From contig NZ_REFU01000001.1 in NCBI RefSeq assembly GCF_003688915.1, positions 1,178,001 to 1,242,000 on the forward strand: DNA of 64,000 nucleotides, in the 5' to 3' direction. Below are positions 1-10,117 of the stretch, piece after piece; the stretch's first letter is position 1; each line of letters starts with the position of its first letter. The notes under the pieces are model-generated. The model saw only the letters and a program-made list of their open reading frames with translations, was not told where the DNA came from and did no database searches. Position numbers and translations under genes: made by a program. This DNA is from Rhodococcus sp. SBT000017. GTDB taxonomy: Bacteria > Actinomycetota > Actinomycetes > Mycobacteriales > Mycobacteriaceae.

Positions 1-102
1 TTCACGAGTCCAGGCGGATTCGGTTTCGGGAGCACCGTCGATATCGTCGCGACTGTCGTCGACCGGTTCGCCCGCAGGGGATGTTTCATGTGAGTTCGTC
101 AT
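1..102 (-). CDS. hflX: GTPase HflX, N-terminal fragment (cut by window edge)
   Basis: Only the first 34 codons are inside the window, reading MTNSHETSPAGEP and then an acidic stretch rich in Asp and Glu. No GTPase motif is visible, so the name rests on gene order: in mycobacteria and relatives the gene directly downstream of miaA and dapF is hflX, a ribosome-associated GTPase that splits stalled or heat-damaged ribosomes. Unstructured N-terminal tails are usual in actinobacterial HflX. It lies 79 bases after dapF on the same strand, so it is probably the next gene of that operon. Confidence 0.6.
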   Translation of the reverse strand, partial: MTNSHETSPAGEPVDDSRDDIDGAPETESAWTRE

Positions 103-181
103 ACGAGCTCCATGATCCACGAAAAGCCCAGCGTATGCACGCGGGTTTCGGTCCGGGCGGATGCCGAGGCCGGTGCGATCG

Positions 182-1051
182 TCAGGACTGAGCCTTCAGC
201 CACCGGTCGTCGATCTCGCCGCGGGCCAGCAGCACCGACGGACCGCGCAGAGTGGCTCCGACGTGATCGATGGCCACGCGTACCCGACCGCCGAGCACAC
301 CGACGCTCACCTCCCCGGTCTCGAGACCCTCGTAGGACAGCGCGGCCGCGGCCGCCGCCACGGTTCCGGTGCCACACGATCGCGTCTCCCCGACGCCACG
401 CTCGAACACGCGCATCTCGACGCCGCCGTCGTCGAGCCTGGTCAGGATCTCGACGTTCGCACCGTGGGGAAAGAACTCGGTGTCCAGCGTCGGCGGTGCG
501 GACAAGTCCAGAGCGCCGAGAGAAGCGCGCGTCAACGCACCGTCGACACAGGCCAGATGAGGGTTGCCGACGTCGATTCCGACGCCCTCGTACGTTCCGC
601 CCGCGAGGGTCACCGAGCTCGAGCCCATCAGCGTGACGTCACCCATCGCCACGGTGACATCGGCGTCGGTGTCGTCGAACGAGTGGACGGTCACAGCGCG
701 CGCGCCGGCCCGCGAACCCACCACGAACTGGTCACGTTGTTCGAGATCGTGCACCCGCAAGTAGTGCGCGAACACGCGGACACCGTTGCCGCACATCTCG
801 GCAATGGTGCCGTCGCCGTTGCGGTAGTCCATGAACCAGTCCTCGGGCTCGACACCCGTCGGAATTCGGTCGAGTACGCCTGCATCTCGGAGCACACCGG
901 CCCGCGCGACGCGCAGAATTCCGTCGGCACCGAGGCCCTGGCGTCGATCGCACAACACCGAGACCGCCGACCTGGTGAGTTCGAGCTCGGCTGCCGGATC
1001 CGGCAGTACGACGAAGTCGTTCTGAGTTCCGTGGCCTTTGGCGAATTCCAT
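182..1051 (-). CDS. dapF: Diaminopimelate epimerase
   Basis: Interconverts LL- and meso-2,6-diaminopimelate without a cofactor, supplying meso-DAP for peptidoglycan and for lysine. The 289-residue protein begins [15 protein letters not shown], typical of the family. It has both catalytic cysteines in their usual settings: Cys87 in MCGNGVR and Cys226 in RSCGTGT. The DYRNGDG segment also fits. It follows miaA by 24 bases on the same strand and precedes hflX, the order known from mycobacteria. dapA and dapB lie elsewhere in the window, so the DAP genes are scattered. Confidence 0.97.
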   Translation of the reverse strand: MEFAKGHGTQNDFVVLPDPAAELELTRSAVSVLCDRRQGLGADGILRVARAGVLRDAGVLDRIPTGVEPEDWFMDYRNGDGTIAEMCGNGVRVFAHYLRVHDLEQRDQFVVGSRAGARAVTVHSFDDTDADVTVAMGDVTLMGSSSVTLAGGTYEGVGIDVGNPHLACVDGALTRASLGALDLSAPPTLDTEFFPHGANVEILTRLDDGGVEMRVFERGVGETRSCGTGTVAAAAAALSYEGLETGEVSVGVLGGRVRVAIDHVGATLRGPSVLLARGEIDDRWLKAQS

Positions 1052-1075
1052 GGCCGCGAGTCTACGGGGGTTCGG

Positions 1076-2005
1076 CTACGAGGGGTCGATCGCAGACAAG
1101 GCGTCCGACCTCAGCGTGGGCGAGGCACCGTCGAGCCAACGAACGCGTTCGTCGCGGCGAAACCAGGATCGTTGGCGTCGCACGTAGCGTCTGGTTCCGA
1201 TGAACGTCCGTTCGCGTGCGAACTCGACGTCGTACTCCCCCGCCAACACGTCGAGAGCCTGCGCGTACCCGATCGCCCGCGACGCGGTGACGCCCTCCCG
1301 TAGTCCCGAGGCGAGCAGCCCCTCCACCTCGTCGAGCAGTCCGCTCTCGAACATCAGCCGAGTGCGCTCGGCGATCCGATCGTCCAGTTCTGCTGTGTCG
1401 CGGTCGACTCCCAACACCACCGTGCCCCAGCGAGGTGCGCCGATCTTCGGGGCCGAGGCCGCGAACGGCTGCCCGGTCAGCTCCACCACCTCGAGCGCCC
1501 GGACCATGCGCCTGCCGTCGGTGGGCAGGATCGATGCGGCAGCCTCGGGATCGGCGGCCGTCAACGCGCGATGGATCTCCTCGACGCCGTCGCGTTCGAG
1601 GACTGCTTCCCATTTCGCTCGGACGACGGGGTCGGTGGCCGGAAAGGCCCATTCGTCGAGCAACGACTGCACGTACATCATCGATCCGCCGACGATGATC
1701 GGCCGCAGACCCCGCGATCGAATGTCCTCGACGTCGGCGACCGCAGCCGCTTGGTACCGCGCGACGGTAGCGATGTCGGTGACCTCGAGCACATCGAGTT
1801 GATGGTGCGGAATTCCGCGCCGCTCCGCGACGGGCAGTTTCGCGGTCCCGATGTCCATCCCCCGGTACTGCTGCATGGCGTCGATATTGACTATTTCGCC
1901 GCCGAGTCCCTCGGCCAGATCGAGAGCCAGATCGGATTTGCCTGCGGCAGTCGGCCCGATGACCGCGACCGGAGTCGTGACCGAATCGCTCGCCCCGTCA
2001 GTCAC
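1076..2005 (-). CDS. miaA: tRNA dimethylallyltransferase MiaA
   Basis: Transfers a dimethylallyl group to N6 of A37 in tRNAs that read codons starting with U. MiaB, also in this window (4985-6565), then methylthiolates the product. The P-loop GPTAAGKS lies at residues 17-24. It is followed by the family's [17 protein letters not shown] substrate region and the HHQLDV segment. I chose the GTG start at 2005 (309 residues) because the P-loop then sits near the N-terminus as in homologues. The frame stays open further upstream, but only opposite the preceding gene. The start overlaps the stop of the upstream gene, which suggests translational coupling. Confidence 0.95.
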   Translation of the reverse strand: MTDGASDSVTTPVAVIGPTAAGKSDLALDLAEGLGGEIVNIDAMQQYRGMDIGTAKLPVAERRGIPHHQLDVLEVTDIATVARYQAAAVADVEDIRSRGLRPIIVGGSMMYVQSLLDEWAFPATDPVVRAKWEAVLERDGVEEIHRALTAADPEAAASILPTDGRRMVRALEVVELTGQPFAASAPKIGAPRWGTVVLGVDRDTAELDDRIAERTRLMFESGLLDEVEGLLASGLREGVTASRAIGYAQALDVLAGEYDVEFARERTFIGTRRYVRRQRSWFRRDERVRWLDGASPTLRSDALSAIDPS

Positions 2006-2729
2006 GAGCCCAGGTCCCCACGAAGTACCCGACCCCGAAGGGAGCACCTCGGTAGAGCTCGCTCGTCGTTGTCGCATCGGCTCCGGCGAGCGCTGCCAGC
2101 ACCTGCCATGCCGCTCTGCCGCCGACACCGAGCGATGCGCACAGGTCCGGATCCAGACGCGCCAATGCATCGACATCGGCGCTCGCGAGGGCATCGTCGA
2201 TCCGGCGCTGGAGCTCCTCGGCGCGCTCGTCGAACGATCCAGGGGCCTTCGGAGTCAGTGTGTTCGCTCCGTCTGCCAGCACCAGAACGCCCCAGCTCTG
2301 CGCCGAAGCGTCGATTTCTCGGCGTAGCTCCTCGCCGAACTCGGCGCACCACCCGGGGCTCGCATCGGCCGCGATCGTGCGGACCTCGACCGCATCGTCG
2401 GGCGCAGCCACTCCTCGCAGCCACCCCGCGATCAGAACGGCCAGCGGCAGGTCCGGGTCTGCCGCAGTCTGCGCTGTGCCGCCGGACAGGCTCACCACCA
2501 CATCGACTCCGAAGCCCCGCAACGTGCCGACCGTTGCCTCGCCGTACGTGGACGACGTGCGATCGACGCCGAGGACGATCCAGCGGTCGACCATCGACGC
2601 CAAGTGAGTCGTCGCGCTGACGGCGGCGGTCCGAAGATCGGCCGTCTCGGCCGCCCCCGCGCCCATCAATTCGGGGACCAGCAACGGCGGAGAGGGCACC
2701 AGGGCCGCGGCACGAAACACGAGCACCAC
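1998..2729 (-). CDS. Conserved protein of the extradiol-dioxygenase (LigB)-like superfamily
   Basis: Not recognised by a precise function. The protein begins [23 protein letters not shown], then runs as an alanine-rich alternating alpha/beta sequence ending [10 protein letters not shown]. An equivalent gene sits directly upstream of miaA in M. tuberculosis (Rv2728c). The length and the N-terminal 'hydrophobic strand plus PSPPLLVPE' pattern resemble class III extradiol dioxygenase-like proteins, but I did not identify a complete metal site. The start is uncertain. GTG at 2729 fits homologues; a TTG at 2789 would add 20 residues. Its 3' end overlaps the miaA start. Confidence 0.75.
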   Translation of the reverse strand: MVLVFRAAALVPSPPLLVPELMGAGAAETADLRTAAVSATTHLASMVDRWIVLGVDRTSSTYGEATVGTLRGFGVDVVVSLSGGTAQTAADPDLPLAVLIAGWLRGVAAPDDAVEVRTIAADASPGWCAEFGEELRREIDASAQSWGVLVLADGANTLTPKAPGSFDERAEELQRRIDDALASADVDALARLDPDLCASLGVGGRAAWQVLAALAGADATTTSELYRGAPFGVGYFVGTWARD

Positions 2730-2871
2730 GCTAGTCGCTGGTGCAACTTGGCCGGACGAGTCCACTTCGAGTCGTCTGAGCTGTTTCAATGGTCCGATCG
2801 GTCGTCACCTAGTTCAATGGTGTCCAGATCGCGATTGAGGCAGCCGTGACGCGCGGCAGAGATGAGGAACA

Positions 2872-4358
2872 ATGACCGACCCGAACGCCGGCACCCCCAC
2901 CACCCCCGAGGCTGCGGCCTCGGATGCACCCGCCCAGACCCCCGGTGCCACCGCGCCCGGTGCTGCGAACCACGGCGGACCCAAGCCCGGAGGTGGACCC
3001 AAGCCGGGCGGTGGACCGAAGCCCGGTGGAGGACCCAGGCCAGGCGTCCCGGGTCCCGCTTCTCCTCGTCCCGGCGGTTCGGCCGGTGCCAAACCTCACC
3101 CGACCCCTCCCACGTCCCCACCGCGATCCCGACGGTCACGCCGGCGAGCGACCCCAGCAAATTCGGCAGAGTCGACGACGACGGCACCGCGTGGGTGACC
3201 ACCTCGGACGGCGAGCGACAGATCGGGTCCTGGCAGGCCGGAGACGCAGCGGAAGGGCTCGCTCACTTCGGTCGGCGCTACGACGATCTGGCCACCGAGG
3301 TCGGTCTGCTCGAAGCTCGATTGACCTCCGGCACGGGCGATGCCAAGAAGACCAAGGCCGCAGCGTCCGCGCTGTTGGAGAGCCTGCCGACTGCGGCAGT
3401 GATCGGCGACCTCGACCTGCTCGCCAGGCGACTCGACGCGGTCGTCGAGCATTCGGATGCTGCCGCAGCGGTGGCCAAGCACGAGAAGGAGCTCGAACGG
3501 GCCGAACACACGGCACGTAAGGAAGCGCTCGCCGTCGAAGCCGAGCAGATCGGCAGCGAATCGACCCAGTGGAAGCACGCGGGAGACCGGCTACGAGAAA
3601 TCCTCGACGAATGGAAGACGATCCGCGGGGTCGACCGCAAGATCGACGATGCCCTCTGGAAGCGGTACTCCAAGGCACGGGAGAACTTCAACCGTCGCCG
3701 CGGCGCACACTTCGCCGATCTCGATCGTGAGCGCGGTGCGGCCAAGACTCGCAAGGAAGAACTGGTCGACCGAGCCAAGGCCTTGTCGTCGTCCACGGAT
3801 TGGGGTCCCACCGCAGCGGCGTTCCGCGATCTACTGGTGGAGTGGAAGGCATCCGGTCGTGCGCCACGCGATGCCGACGACGCCCTGTGGAAGAACTTCA
3901 AGGCCGCACAGGACGTGTTCTTCGCTGCCCGCAACGCAGCGGCGTCCGAGCGGGATGCCGAGTTCGAGTCCAACGCCGAGGCCAAGGAAGCCCTGCTGGC
4001 CAAGACTCACATAGATCCGAGCAAGGATCTCGATGCTGCCCGTTCGGCGCTGCGCGACCTGCAGGACAAGTGGGATGCCATCGGCAAGGTTCCCCGCGAG
4101 AAGATGGGGGAGCTCGAGGGCAAACTGAGGGCGATCGAGAAGTCCGTCCACGACGCGGTGGAGTCGCAGTGGCGTCGGTCCGACCCCGAGGCAGTCGCCC
4201 GCGCCGCCCAGTTCCGCGAGCGGGTGGCTCAGTTCGAGGATCAGGCCGCGAAGGCGACCGCAGCAGGCAAGACCAAGGACGCCGAGCGTGCGCTCGCACA
4301 GGCGCAGCAGTGGCGCGAGTGGGCCGACGCAGCAGAGAGCGCCGTCGACGAGTTGTGA
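2872..4358 (+). CDS. DUF349 domain protein, reading frame interrupted by an apparent one-base deletion
   Basis: Homologous in position and content to mycobacterial Rv2731, an alanine/arginine-rich DUF349 protein of unknown function. The start at 2872 follows a good GAGGA ribosome site and reads [16 protein letters not shown], then proline-rich GPKPGG repeats. That frame becomes arginine-rich and ends at 3198. The conserved body ([23 protein letters not shown], then long charged coiled helices with repeated DUF349 units around WK.AG...DDALWK.F) is in the -1 frame from about 3105 to 4358. One extra C in the C-rich stretch 3099-3119 would join them into a protein of about 495 residues. The break may be a real mutation, a base-call error, or less likely frameshifting. 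An upstream ATG at 2862 opens the second frame directly, but its product start looks non-native. Confidence 0.8.
2983..3051 (+). repeat. Tandem 18-base repeat encoding GPKPGG
   Basis: Inside the N-terminal part of the DUF349 gene the unit GGACCCAAGCCCGGAGGT recurs about 3.8 times with third-base changes, giving [23 protein letters not shown]. Synonymous drift between copies suggests selection on the protein repeat and not a recent DNA expansion. Such proline/glycine tails are common in actinobacterial DUF349 proteins. The repeat lies about 50 bases upstream of the frame break. Confidence 0.8.
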
Positions 4359-4400
4359 TTCGCCGGCAGCACTCCTGACCCGGGGGGCGGCCGATCGGAC

Positions 4401-4988
4401 CTACGGGGCCGAGTGGCCGTCCCACAGTCGCAACTTCTGTTCACCCGACGCGGCGGCGATGCGTCGCTGCTCCTGAGCTGCGAGCTGGGCGTTCGTCTTG
4501 TTCCACACGGCCTTGAGCCAGTGGAACGTCAATGCGATGACGGCGATCCACGCGATGATCAGGCCGATTCCCGGTCCGGCACCCTGCAGGTTGTCCGGCA
4601 CGGTCTGCCGTGTCCAGATCGAGAGCATCCCGTACACCGAGGACACCGCACACCCTGCGAGGGCGGCCCAGGCCAGCGCCCATATCCGGGTGACGAGCGC
4701 GAGCACCGACATCACCACACCGAACGTCAGTACCAGCACGACGAAGACGCGCGACGGCAGGGCGATCGATTCGGCAACTGCGGCATCGCTGCCCGTGAGC
4801 ACGTCGAACCCGCTGGCAGATCCGGTGTGCGGCAACGCGAACGTGACCAACAGGACCAGCACCAGCCCGGCCACGACCATGGCCCGCGCGCCCGGGTCCA
4901 GCTCGGTCATCACCGCCCTCTCCGTTCGACCCAGCTCCTCCGCTGATCGAGAGGGTACGACGCGATCGGGTCCGTCTGTGTCTGTCAT
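4401..4988 (-). CDS. Conserved membrane protein (Rv2732c-like)
   Basis: About 195 residues with a charged N-terminus, then four hydrophobic segments ([37 protein letters not shown]; a segment around [39 protein letters not shown]) and a basic, glutamine-rich cytosolic tail ending LWDGHSAP. The start at 4988 forms an ATGA overlap with the miaB stop. An ATG three codons upstream is also possible. The position downstream of miaB matches M. tuberculosis Rv2732c. The function is unknown; coupling to miaB suggests co-expression only. Confidence 0.85.
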   Translation of the reverse strand: MTDTDGPDRVVPSRSAEELGRTERAVMTELDPGARAMVVAGLVLVLLVTFALPHTGSASGFDVLTGSDAAVAESIALPSRVFVVLVLTFGVVMSVLALVTRIWALAWAALAGCAVSSVYGMLSIWTRQTVPDNLQGAGPGIGLIIAWIAVIALTFHWLKAVWNKTNAQLAAQEQRRIAAASGEQKLRLWDGHSAP

Positions 4989-6565
4989 GCGGTGCATCCT
5001 GTCTCTACCGGTAGCGGCGCCGGTGCGCCGATCGAGGGAAGTCCGAGGCCGACGCCGATCGGTGCCGTCTTCGGCATCACCCCACGTTCGTGGGCGTCTC
5101 CTGCGGCCGTACGGCGGTGGGTGAGTACGCCGGCATCGGCGATGAGGTGGTACGGGGCGGCCGCAGTGAGTGTGGTCGTGACGACGTCGCCCGGGCGGAT
5201 CTCGCTCACGCGATCGGCGTCGACTGCGAAGTGCACGAGTCGACCGTCCCTGGCTCGCCCACTCATCCGATGGGTTGCCGCGTTCTTGCGACCTTCACCG
5301 GTGGCGACGAGCAGCTCGACCTCGGTACCGATCAGAGCCTGGTTGGCAGCCAGGACGATCTCCTCCTGCAGGGCGATCAATCGCAGGTACCGTTCTTGCA
5401 CAACTTCTTTGGGCACCTGGTCTGGCATGTCGGCGGCGGGCGTTCCCGGCCGCTTGGAGTACTGGAAGGTGTAGGCGTTCGCGAACTTCGCCCGCCGCAC
5501 CACGTCGAGGGTCTGCTGGAAATCCTCTTCGGTCTCGCCCGGGAAACCGACGATGATGTCGGTGGTGACAGCCGCGTGCGGCATGGCCGCGCGCACCTTG
5601 TCGATGATGCCCATGAACTTGCTCTGCCGGTAGGACCTGCGCATCGCCTTGAGTATTCGATCCGATCCGGACTGCAGCGGCATGTGCAAGGTGGGACAGA
5701 TGTTCGGGGTGGACGCCATCGCCTCGATGACGTCGTCGGTGAACTCGGCCGGGTGCGGTGACGTGAACCGCACTCGCTCGAGACCCTCGATCGAGCCGCA
5801 TGCGGTCAGCAGCGACGCGAACGCGCCGCGATCACGAGGCATGTCCGGATCGGCGAACGAGGCACCGTACGCATTGACGTTCTGGCCGAGCAACGTCACC
5901 TCGAGTACGCCCTGATCCACCAAAGCCTGCACCTCGGCGAGGATGTCCCCCGGCCTGCGGTCGATCTCCTTGCCGCGCAGGGCCGGGACGATGCAGAACG
6001 TGCAGGTGTTGTTGCAGCCCACCGAGATCGACACCCAGCCCGCGTATGCCGATTCGCGCTTCGCCGGCAGGGTCGACGGGAACGCCTCGAGGGACTCCAG
6101 GATCTCGACCTGTGCCTGTTCGTTGTGCCGGGCGCGCTCGAGCAATACCGGCAACGACCCGATGTTGTGTGTTCCGAAGACGACGTCGACCCACGGCGCC
6201 TTCTCTACGACGGTGTTGCGATCCTTCTGCGCCAGGCAACCCCCCACGGCGATCTGCATGTTGGGGTTCCGCGTCTTCGCGGGCCGCAACATACCCAGGT
6301 TGCCGTACAGCTTGTTGTCGGCATTCTCGCGCACCGCGCACGTGTTGAACACGACCAGATCTGCGTCGGTGCCTGCGTCGGCAGGAACGTAGCCCGCTTC
6401 CTCGAGCAACCCGGACAACCGCTCCGAATCGTGGACGTTCATCTGACAACCGTGCGTACGCACTTCGTAGCTGCGGGGACTCGTCGCCGACCCGTCGGTG
6501 AACGGCACGGGCTCGGAAACCCCATGTTCGGTCACGTCCACGGTCGGAAAAACACTCGTTTGCAC
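4985..6565 (-). CDS. miaB: tRNA-2-methylthio-N6-dimethylallyladenosine synthase MiaB
   Basis: Radical-SAM methylthiotransferase that adds a methylthio group at C2 of i6A37 in tRNA, acting after MiaA. The N-terminal UPF0004 domain has [26 protein letters not shown] and GGCLAQKD, the three cysteines for the auxiliary cluster. The radical-SAM motif is [12 protein letters not shown], and the C-terminal TRAM domain includes [11 protein letters not shown]. The start is uncertain: GTG at 6565 (used here) sits tight against a GGAGGGG stretch, and a GTG at 6535 is equally in frame before VTEHGVSEP. The conserved protein begins at SYEVRTHG, so either works. Confidence 0.95.
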   Translation of the reverse strand: MQTSVFPTVDVTEHGVSEPVPFTDGSATSPRSYEVRTHGCQMNVHDSERLSGLLEEAGYVPADAGTDADLVVFNTCAVRENADNKLYGNLGMLRPAKTRNPNMQIAVGGCLAQKDRNTVVEKAPWVDVVFGTHNIGSLPVLLERARHNEQAQVEILESLEAFPSTLPAKRESAYAGWVSISVGCNNTCTFCIVPALRGKEIDRRPGDILAEVQALVDQGVLEVTLLGQNVNAYGASFADPDMPRDRGAFASLLTACGSIEGLERVRFTSPHPAEFTDDVIEAMASTPNICPTLHMPLQSGSDRILKAMRRSYRQSKFMGIIDKVRAAMPHAAVTTDIIVGFPGETEEDFQQTLDVVRRAKFANAYTFQYSKRPGTPAADMPDQVPKEVVQERYLRLIALQEEIVLAANQALIGTEVELLVATGEGRKNAATHRMSGRARDGRLVHFAVDADRVSEIRPGDVVTTTLTAAAPYHLIADAGVLTHRRTAAGDAHERGVMPKTAPIGVGLGLPSIGAPAPLPVETGCTA

Positions 6566-6716
6566 CCCTCCAGGGTACGTCCATCGCACCGACCGGCACG
6601 CCGGGGTCGAGGGCCCCACCGGGGACTGTCCAGGGCCGATGCAGACCGTCAGTAAAGTTTCCATTACATAATCGAAGATGACGGGCGAAAACACCGGTCG
6701 GCGAGGAAACTACGCA

Positions 6717-6722
6717 TAGGGT
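6717..6722 (+). promoter_or_regulatory. Probable -10 element for gluA (near-leaderless start)
   Basis: TAGGGT lies nine bases upstream of the gluA ATG at 6731, and no Shine-Dalgarno sequence is visible in between. This spacing fits a transcript starting at or within a few bases of the start codon, which is common in actinobacteria. The AT-rich stretch at about 6645-6680 contains GTAA-N8-TTAC, a possible operator half-site pair, but I cannot assign it to a regulator. Confidence 0.4.
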
Positions 6723-6730
6723 TTCGATCT

Positions 6731-7513
6731 ATGACGCACGCCACCGACGCGCCGGCATCGACTCCCCCGCCGGGCGCACCTTCGATGATCTCGCTCAAAT
6801 CCGTCGACAAACATTTCGGTGATCTGCACGTCCTCAAGGACATCAACCTGGAAGTGCCGGCCGGACAGGTCGTCATCGTCGTGGGTCCCTCCGGATCGGG
6901 CAAGTCGACCTTGTGCCGAACGATCAACCGGTTGGAACCGATCGATTCCGGTGCCATCGAGGTCGACGGAGATCTACTCCCCGCGGAGGGTAAGGCCCTC
7001 GCCGCATTGCGCGCCGACGTGGGCATGGTGTTCCAGTCGTTCAACCTGTTCGCCCACAAGACGATTCTGCAGAACGTCATGCTCGCGCCGATGAAGGTGC
7101 GCAAGCAGAAGAAGGACGAGGCAGAGAAGAGCGCGTTGGCTCTGCTCGAGCGCGTGGGTATCGCCAACCAGGCCGACAAGTACCCCGCTCAGCTGTCCGG
7201 TGGTCAGCAGCAGCGCGTCGCCATCGCTCGATCTCTCGCCATGAATCCCAAGGTGATGCTCTTCGACGAGCCCACCTCGGCCCTCGACCCCGAAATGGTC
7301 AACGAGGTACTCGACGTCATGACCTCACTCGCCAAGGAGGGCATGACAATGCTCGTCGTCACCCACGAGATGGGGTTCGCCCGTAAGGCAGGCGACCGCG
7401 TCATCTTCATGGCCGACGGTGCCGTCGTCGAGGACACCGATCCGGAGACGTTCTTCAAATCCCCCAAGTCCGAACGCGCCAAGGACTTCCTCGGCAAGAT
7501 CCTCGGTCACTGA
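6731..7513 (+). CDS. gluA: Glutamate-type amino acid ABC transporter, ATP-binding protein
   Basis: ATPase of a polar amino acid importer. After a short variable tail it has [19 protein letters not shown], Walker [11 protein letters not shown]-loop in [13 protein letters not shown], signature LSGGQQQR, Walker [13 protein letters not shown] and the switch histidine in VTHEMGFAR. Order and sequence match gluABCD of Corynebacterium, where the operon also lies beside recX-recA and imports glutamate. It is the first gene of a four-gene plus-strand operon. The substrate is inferred from synteny. Confidence 0.95.
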   Translation: MTHATDAPASTPPPGAPSMISLKSVDKHFGDLHVLKDINLEVPAGQVVIVVGPSGSGKSTLCRTINRLEPIDSGAIEVDGDLLPAEGKALAALRADVGMVFQSFNLFAHKTILQNVMLAPMKVRKQKKDEAEKSALALLERVGIANQADKYPAQLSGGQQQRVAIARSLAMNPKVMLFDEPTSALDPEMVNEVLDVMTSLAKEGMTMLVVTHEMGFARKAGDRVIFMADGAVVEDTDPETFFKSPKSERAKDFLGKILGH

Positions 7514-7565
7514 CCCGATTCACCGCTCGTCCCCGTACGCACGACCTATCCGAAGGACATTCACT

Positions 7566-8396
7566 GTGAGAATCACCCGACCGCTTCGTTTCGGTGTCGC
7601 CATCGCCGCTCTCTCCATCGTCGCCACCGCCTGCGGAGGCGGAGAAGAAGCCCGCACCATCTCGAGCAGCGCCGAATCCGGCAACCTCATCGTCGGCATC
7701 AAGTTCGACCAGCCCGGCCTCGGCCTGCGCAACCCCGACGGCACGTTCACAGGCTTCGACGTGGAGGTGGCCAAGTACGTCGCCGGTCAGCTCGGCGTCG
7801 ACGAAGCGAACATCGAGTTCAAGGAAGCTCCCTCGGCGCAGCGCGAGACGCTGATCGAAAACGGTGAGGTCGACTATGTCGTCGCCACCTACTCGATCAC
7901 CGATACCCGCAAGGAGAAGGTCGGCTTCGCCGGACCGTACTTCGTGGCAGGCCAGTCGTTGCTGGTGAGCCAGGACAACACCGACATCACCGGTGCCGAT
8001 TCGCTCGAGGGCAAGCGTCTGTGCTCGGTCACCGGCTCCACCCCGGCACAGAACATCGCCGACGAGTACCCCGGTGTCTCGCTCCAGCCGTACGACACTT
8101 ACTCCGCTTGCGTCGAAGCCCTGCGCAACGGCACCGTCGACGCCGTCACGACCGATGACATCATTCTCGCCGGTTACGCGGCTCAGTCCCCCGGACAGTT
8201 CAAGGTGGTCGGGGAGCCCTTCACGACGGAAAACTACGGAATCGGCCTGAACAAGGACGACACCGAGGGCCGCAACCAGATCAACGACGCCATCGAAGAG
8301 ATGGTCTCGAGCGGTGCCTGGGAGCAGGCGTTCAACGACACCGTCGGCGCCTCCGGCTACCCCCTGCCGGCCGAGCCCACCGTCGACCGCTACTGA
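7566..8396 (+). CDS. gluB: Glutamate-type ABC transporter, substrate-binding lipoprotein
   Basis: Extracytoplasmic solute-binding protein (276 residues) of the SBP family 3. The GTG start at 7566 has an AAGGA site 8-12 bases upstream. The signal sequence RPLRFGVAIAALSIVATACGG ends in a lipobox (TAC-G), so the mature protein should be lipid-anchored through Cys. The body shows GIKFDQPGLGLRNPDGTFTGFDVEVAK, DYVVATYSITDTRKEKVGFAGPYF and CSVTGSTPAQNI, typical of glutamate/glutamine binders. It lies 52 bases after gluA and is followed by a strong hairpin. Confidence 0.93.
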   Translation: MRITRPLRFGVAIAALSIVATACGGGEEARTISSSAESGNLIVGIKFDQPGLGLRNPDGTFTGFDVEVAKYVAGQLGVDEANIEFKEAPSAQRETLIENGEVDYVVATYSITDTRKEKVGFAGPYFVAGQSLLVSQDNTDITGADSLEGKRLCSVTGSTPAQNIADEYPGVSLQPYDTYSACVEALRNGTVDAVTTDDIILAGYAAQSPGQFKVVGEPFTTENYGIGLNKDDTEGRNQINDAIEEMVSSGAWEQAFNDTVGASGYPLPAEPTVDRY

Positions 8397-8405
8397 TCGA
8401 TGACA

Positions 8406-8442
8406 CCGTCGGTCCGCTGCACTCGGTGTAGCGGACCGACGG
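8406..8442 (+). terminator. Intra-operon hairpin between gluB and gluC
   Basis: Near-perfect stem: CCGTCGGTCCGCTGCAC pairs with GTGTAGCGGACCGACGG around a TCG loop (17 pairs including one G-T). It is not followed by a T-run and sits between the binding-protein gene and the permease genes. Such hairpins usually act as 3'-end stabilisers or partial terminators that leave the binding protein in excess over the membrane parts. Confidence 0.7.
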
Positions 8443-8478
8443 GGTCGAACTCGCCGAGCCGTGAGGACCTGAAGCACC

Positions 8479-9156
8479 TTGAACCTACTGAGCAAGTACG
8501 GCGATGAACTGATAGACGCGTTCCTGACGACCATCTACCTCACCCTGGCCTCCTTGGTCGGCGCGTTGGTCATCGGAACGATCATCGCCGCCATGCGGGT
8601 CTCCCCCGTTCCAATCGCACGTGGGATAGCCGCGACCTACGTCACTATCTTCCGTAATACCCCGCTTACCCTGATCATCCTGTTCACCTCCTTCGGGCTG
8701 TACGGGACAATGGGTGTCTCGCTGGCTTCCGAGACCTCGCCGAACTTCCTCGATGACAACAACTTTCGGTTGGCCATCCTCGGCCTGAGTGTCTACACAG
8801 CGTCGTTCGTCGCCGAATCGCTACGGTCGGGAATCAACACGGTTCCGGTCGGTCAGGCCGAGGCAGGCCGCTCACTCGGCATGACGTTCACGCAGAACAT
8901 CTCCATCGTCGTTCTCCCCCAGGCATTCCGGGCCGTGGTCGGACCTCTCGGCAGCGTCGTGATCGCCCTGACGAAGAACACGACCATCGCATCGGTCATC
9001 GGCGTCGCCGAGGCGTCGTTCCTGATGAAGGAGATGATCGAGAACGAGGCCGCCATCTTCGTGGTCGGCGGCATCTTTGCGCTCGGTTTCATGATCCTGA
9101 CGCTCCCGACCGGGTTGCTGTTCGGCTACATCAGCAAGCGATTGGCGGTGTCATGA
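8479..9156 (+). CDS. gluC: Glutamate-type ABC transporter, permease subunit
   Basis: Membrane subunit (225 residues) of the His/Glu/Gln/Arg/opine permease family. It starts with TTG at 8479 after GAGGA (8463-8467) and reads [27 protein letters not shown]. The ATPase-contact (EAA) loop is seen in [19 protein letters not shown]. There are about five hydrophobic helices. The stop overlaps the gluD start (ATGA), implying coupled translation. Confidence 0.93.
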   Translation: MNLLSKYGDELIDAFLTTIYLTLASLVGALVIGTIIAAMRVSPVPIARGIAATYVTIFRNTPLTLIILFTSFGLYGTMGVSLASETSPNFLDDNNFRLAILGLSVYTASFVAESLRSGINTVPVGQAEAGRSLGMTFTQNISIVVLPQAFRAVVGPLGSVVIALTKNTTIASVIGVAEASFLMKEMIENEAAIFVVGGIFALGFMILTLPTGLLFGYISKRLAVS

Positions 9157-10022
9157 TGAGTGATGCAGTAGCAGTTCTGTACGACGTCCCGGGTCCGAAA
9201 GCGGTACTGCGGTACCGCATCCTGACCGGAGTAGTAGCGGTGATTTCGCTGGGAATCGCCTTCCTCATCTACCAGGCCCTCGATTCCAAAGGTCAGCTGA
9301 CCGCGGACAAGTGGGATCCGTTCCTCGAATCCACCACGTGGACCACCTACCTGCTTCCCGGCATTCAAGGCACGCTGGTGGCAGCGGCGCTGTCGATCGT
9401 GTTCGCCTTGATTCTCGGCGCCGTACTCGGTATCGGCAGGTTGTCCGATCACCGTGTGGTGCGTGGAATCAGCGGCACCTTCGTCGAGGTGTTCCGCGCG
9501 GTCCCGGTTCTGATCCTGATGATCTTCTTGTACGCCGTCTACGCCGATTACGAGGTCTTCAAGGTCAAGTACCTGGCCTTGGCGGCGGTGGTCACCGGCC
9601 TGACGCTGTACAACGGTTCGGTCATCGCCGAGATCGTGCGAGCAGGCGTCAATTCACTACCCAAGGGCCAGCGCGAGGCGGCGTCGGCGCTCGGAATGCG
9701 CAAGAGCCAGGTCATGCTCCTCGTCCTGCTCCCGCAGGCCGTCACTGCCATGCTTCCCGCGATCATTTCGCAGATGGTGGTGGCGCTGAAGGACTCGGCG
9801 CTCGGCTATGTCATCGGTTACGTCGAAGTGGTGCGATCCGGTCAACAGGTGGGTGCGTTCTACAGCAACTACCTGCCATCCTTGGTGGTCGTGGCCGTCA
9901 TCATGATCATCATCAACTCCTCCCTGACCAAGCTCGCCACCGCGGTCGAGAAGAGGCTGAGAACCGGCAAGAGTAAATCCGGTACTCCCGTACCGGCTCC
10001 GGATGCCGGCCAGGCGGCCTGA
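9153..10022 (+). CDS. gluD: Glutamate-type ABC transporter, permease subunit
   Basis: Second permease of the importer (289 residues). The EAA loop is present as [18 protein letters not shown]. An N-terminal extension of about 75 residues with one extra hydrophobic helix ([18 protein letters not shown]) precedes the core, as in other GluD proteins. The tail is Lys/Pro-rich. The start at 9153 overlaps gluC by four bases. It is the last gene of the operon and is followed by a strong terminator-like hairpin shared with the convergent recX. Confidence 0.93.
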   Translation: MMSDAVAVLYDVPGPKAVLRYRILTGVVAVISLGIAFLIYQALDSKGQLTADKWDPFLESTTWTTYLLPGIQGTLVAAALSIVFALILGAVLGIGRLSDHRVVRGISGTFVEVFRAVPVLILMIFLYAVYADYEVFKVKYLALAAVVTGLTLYNGSVIAEIVRAGVNSLPKGQREAASALGMRKSQVMLLVLLPQAVTAMLPAIISQMVVALKDSALGYVIGYVEVVRSGQQVGAFYSNYLPSLVVVAVIMIIINSSLTKLATAVEKRLRTGKSKSGTPVPAPDAGQAA

Positions 10023-10045
10023 TAGCTCTTCGCCGTGACTGGTAT

Positions 10046-10086
10046 CAGTAAGGCCCGCAACACCAGTGGTGTTGCGGGCCTTACTG
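10046..10086. terminator. Bidirectional terminator between gluD and recX
   Basis: Perfect 19-base inverted repeat, CAGTAAGGCCCGCAACACC paired with its exact complement across a three-base AGT loop. The arm contains AGTAA, so each strand ends in a TTACT segment after the GC-rich stem. It lies between the convergent gluD and recX genes, 23 bases after the gluD stop and 31 before the recX stop, and should stop transcription from both sides. Confidence 0.88.
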
Positions 10087-10117
10087 TTTCTCGACGGCAC
10101 CGGCTCGAGGTGGACGA

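Noticed and set aside
161-1303. Plus-strand open frame across dapF and miaA
   Set aside because: Spans two real genes on the opposite strand and has no recognisable protein features.
3095-3120. Programmed -1 frameshift signal in the DUF349 gene
   Set aside because: No matching slippery heptamer in the zero frame and no clear downstream structure; a missing base explains it more simply.
6640-6690. GlnR or AmtR site upstream of gluA
   Set aside because: GTAA-N8-TTAC is present but does not fit either consensus well enough to name.
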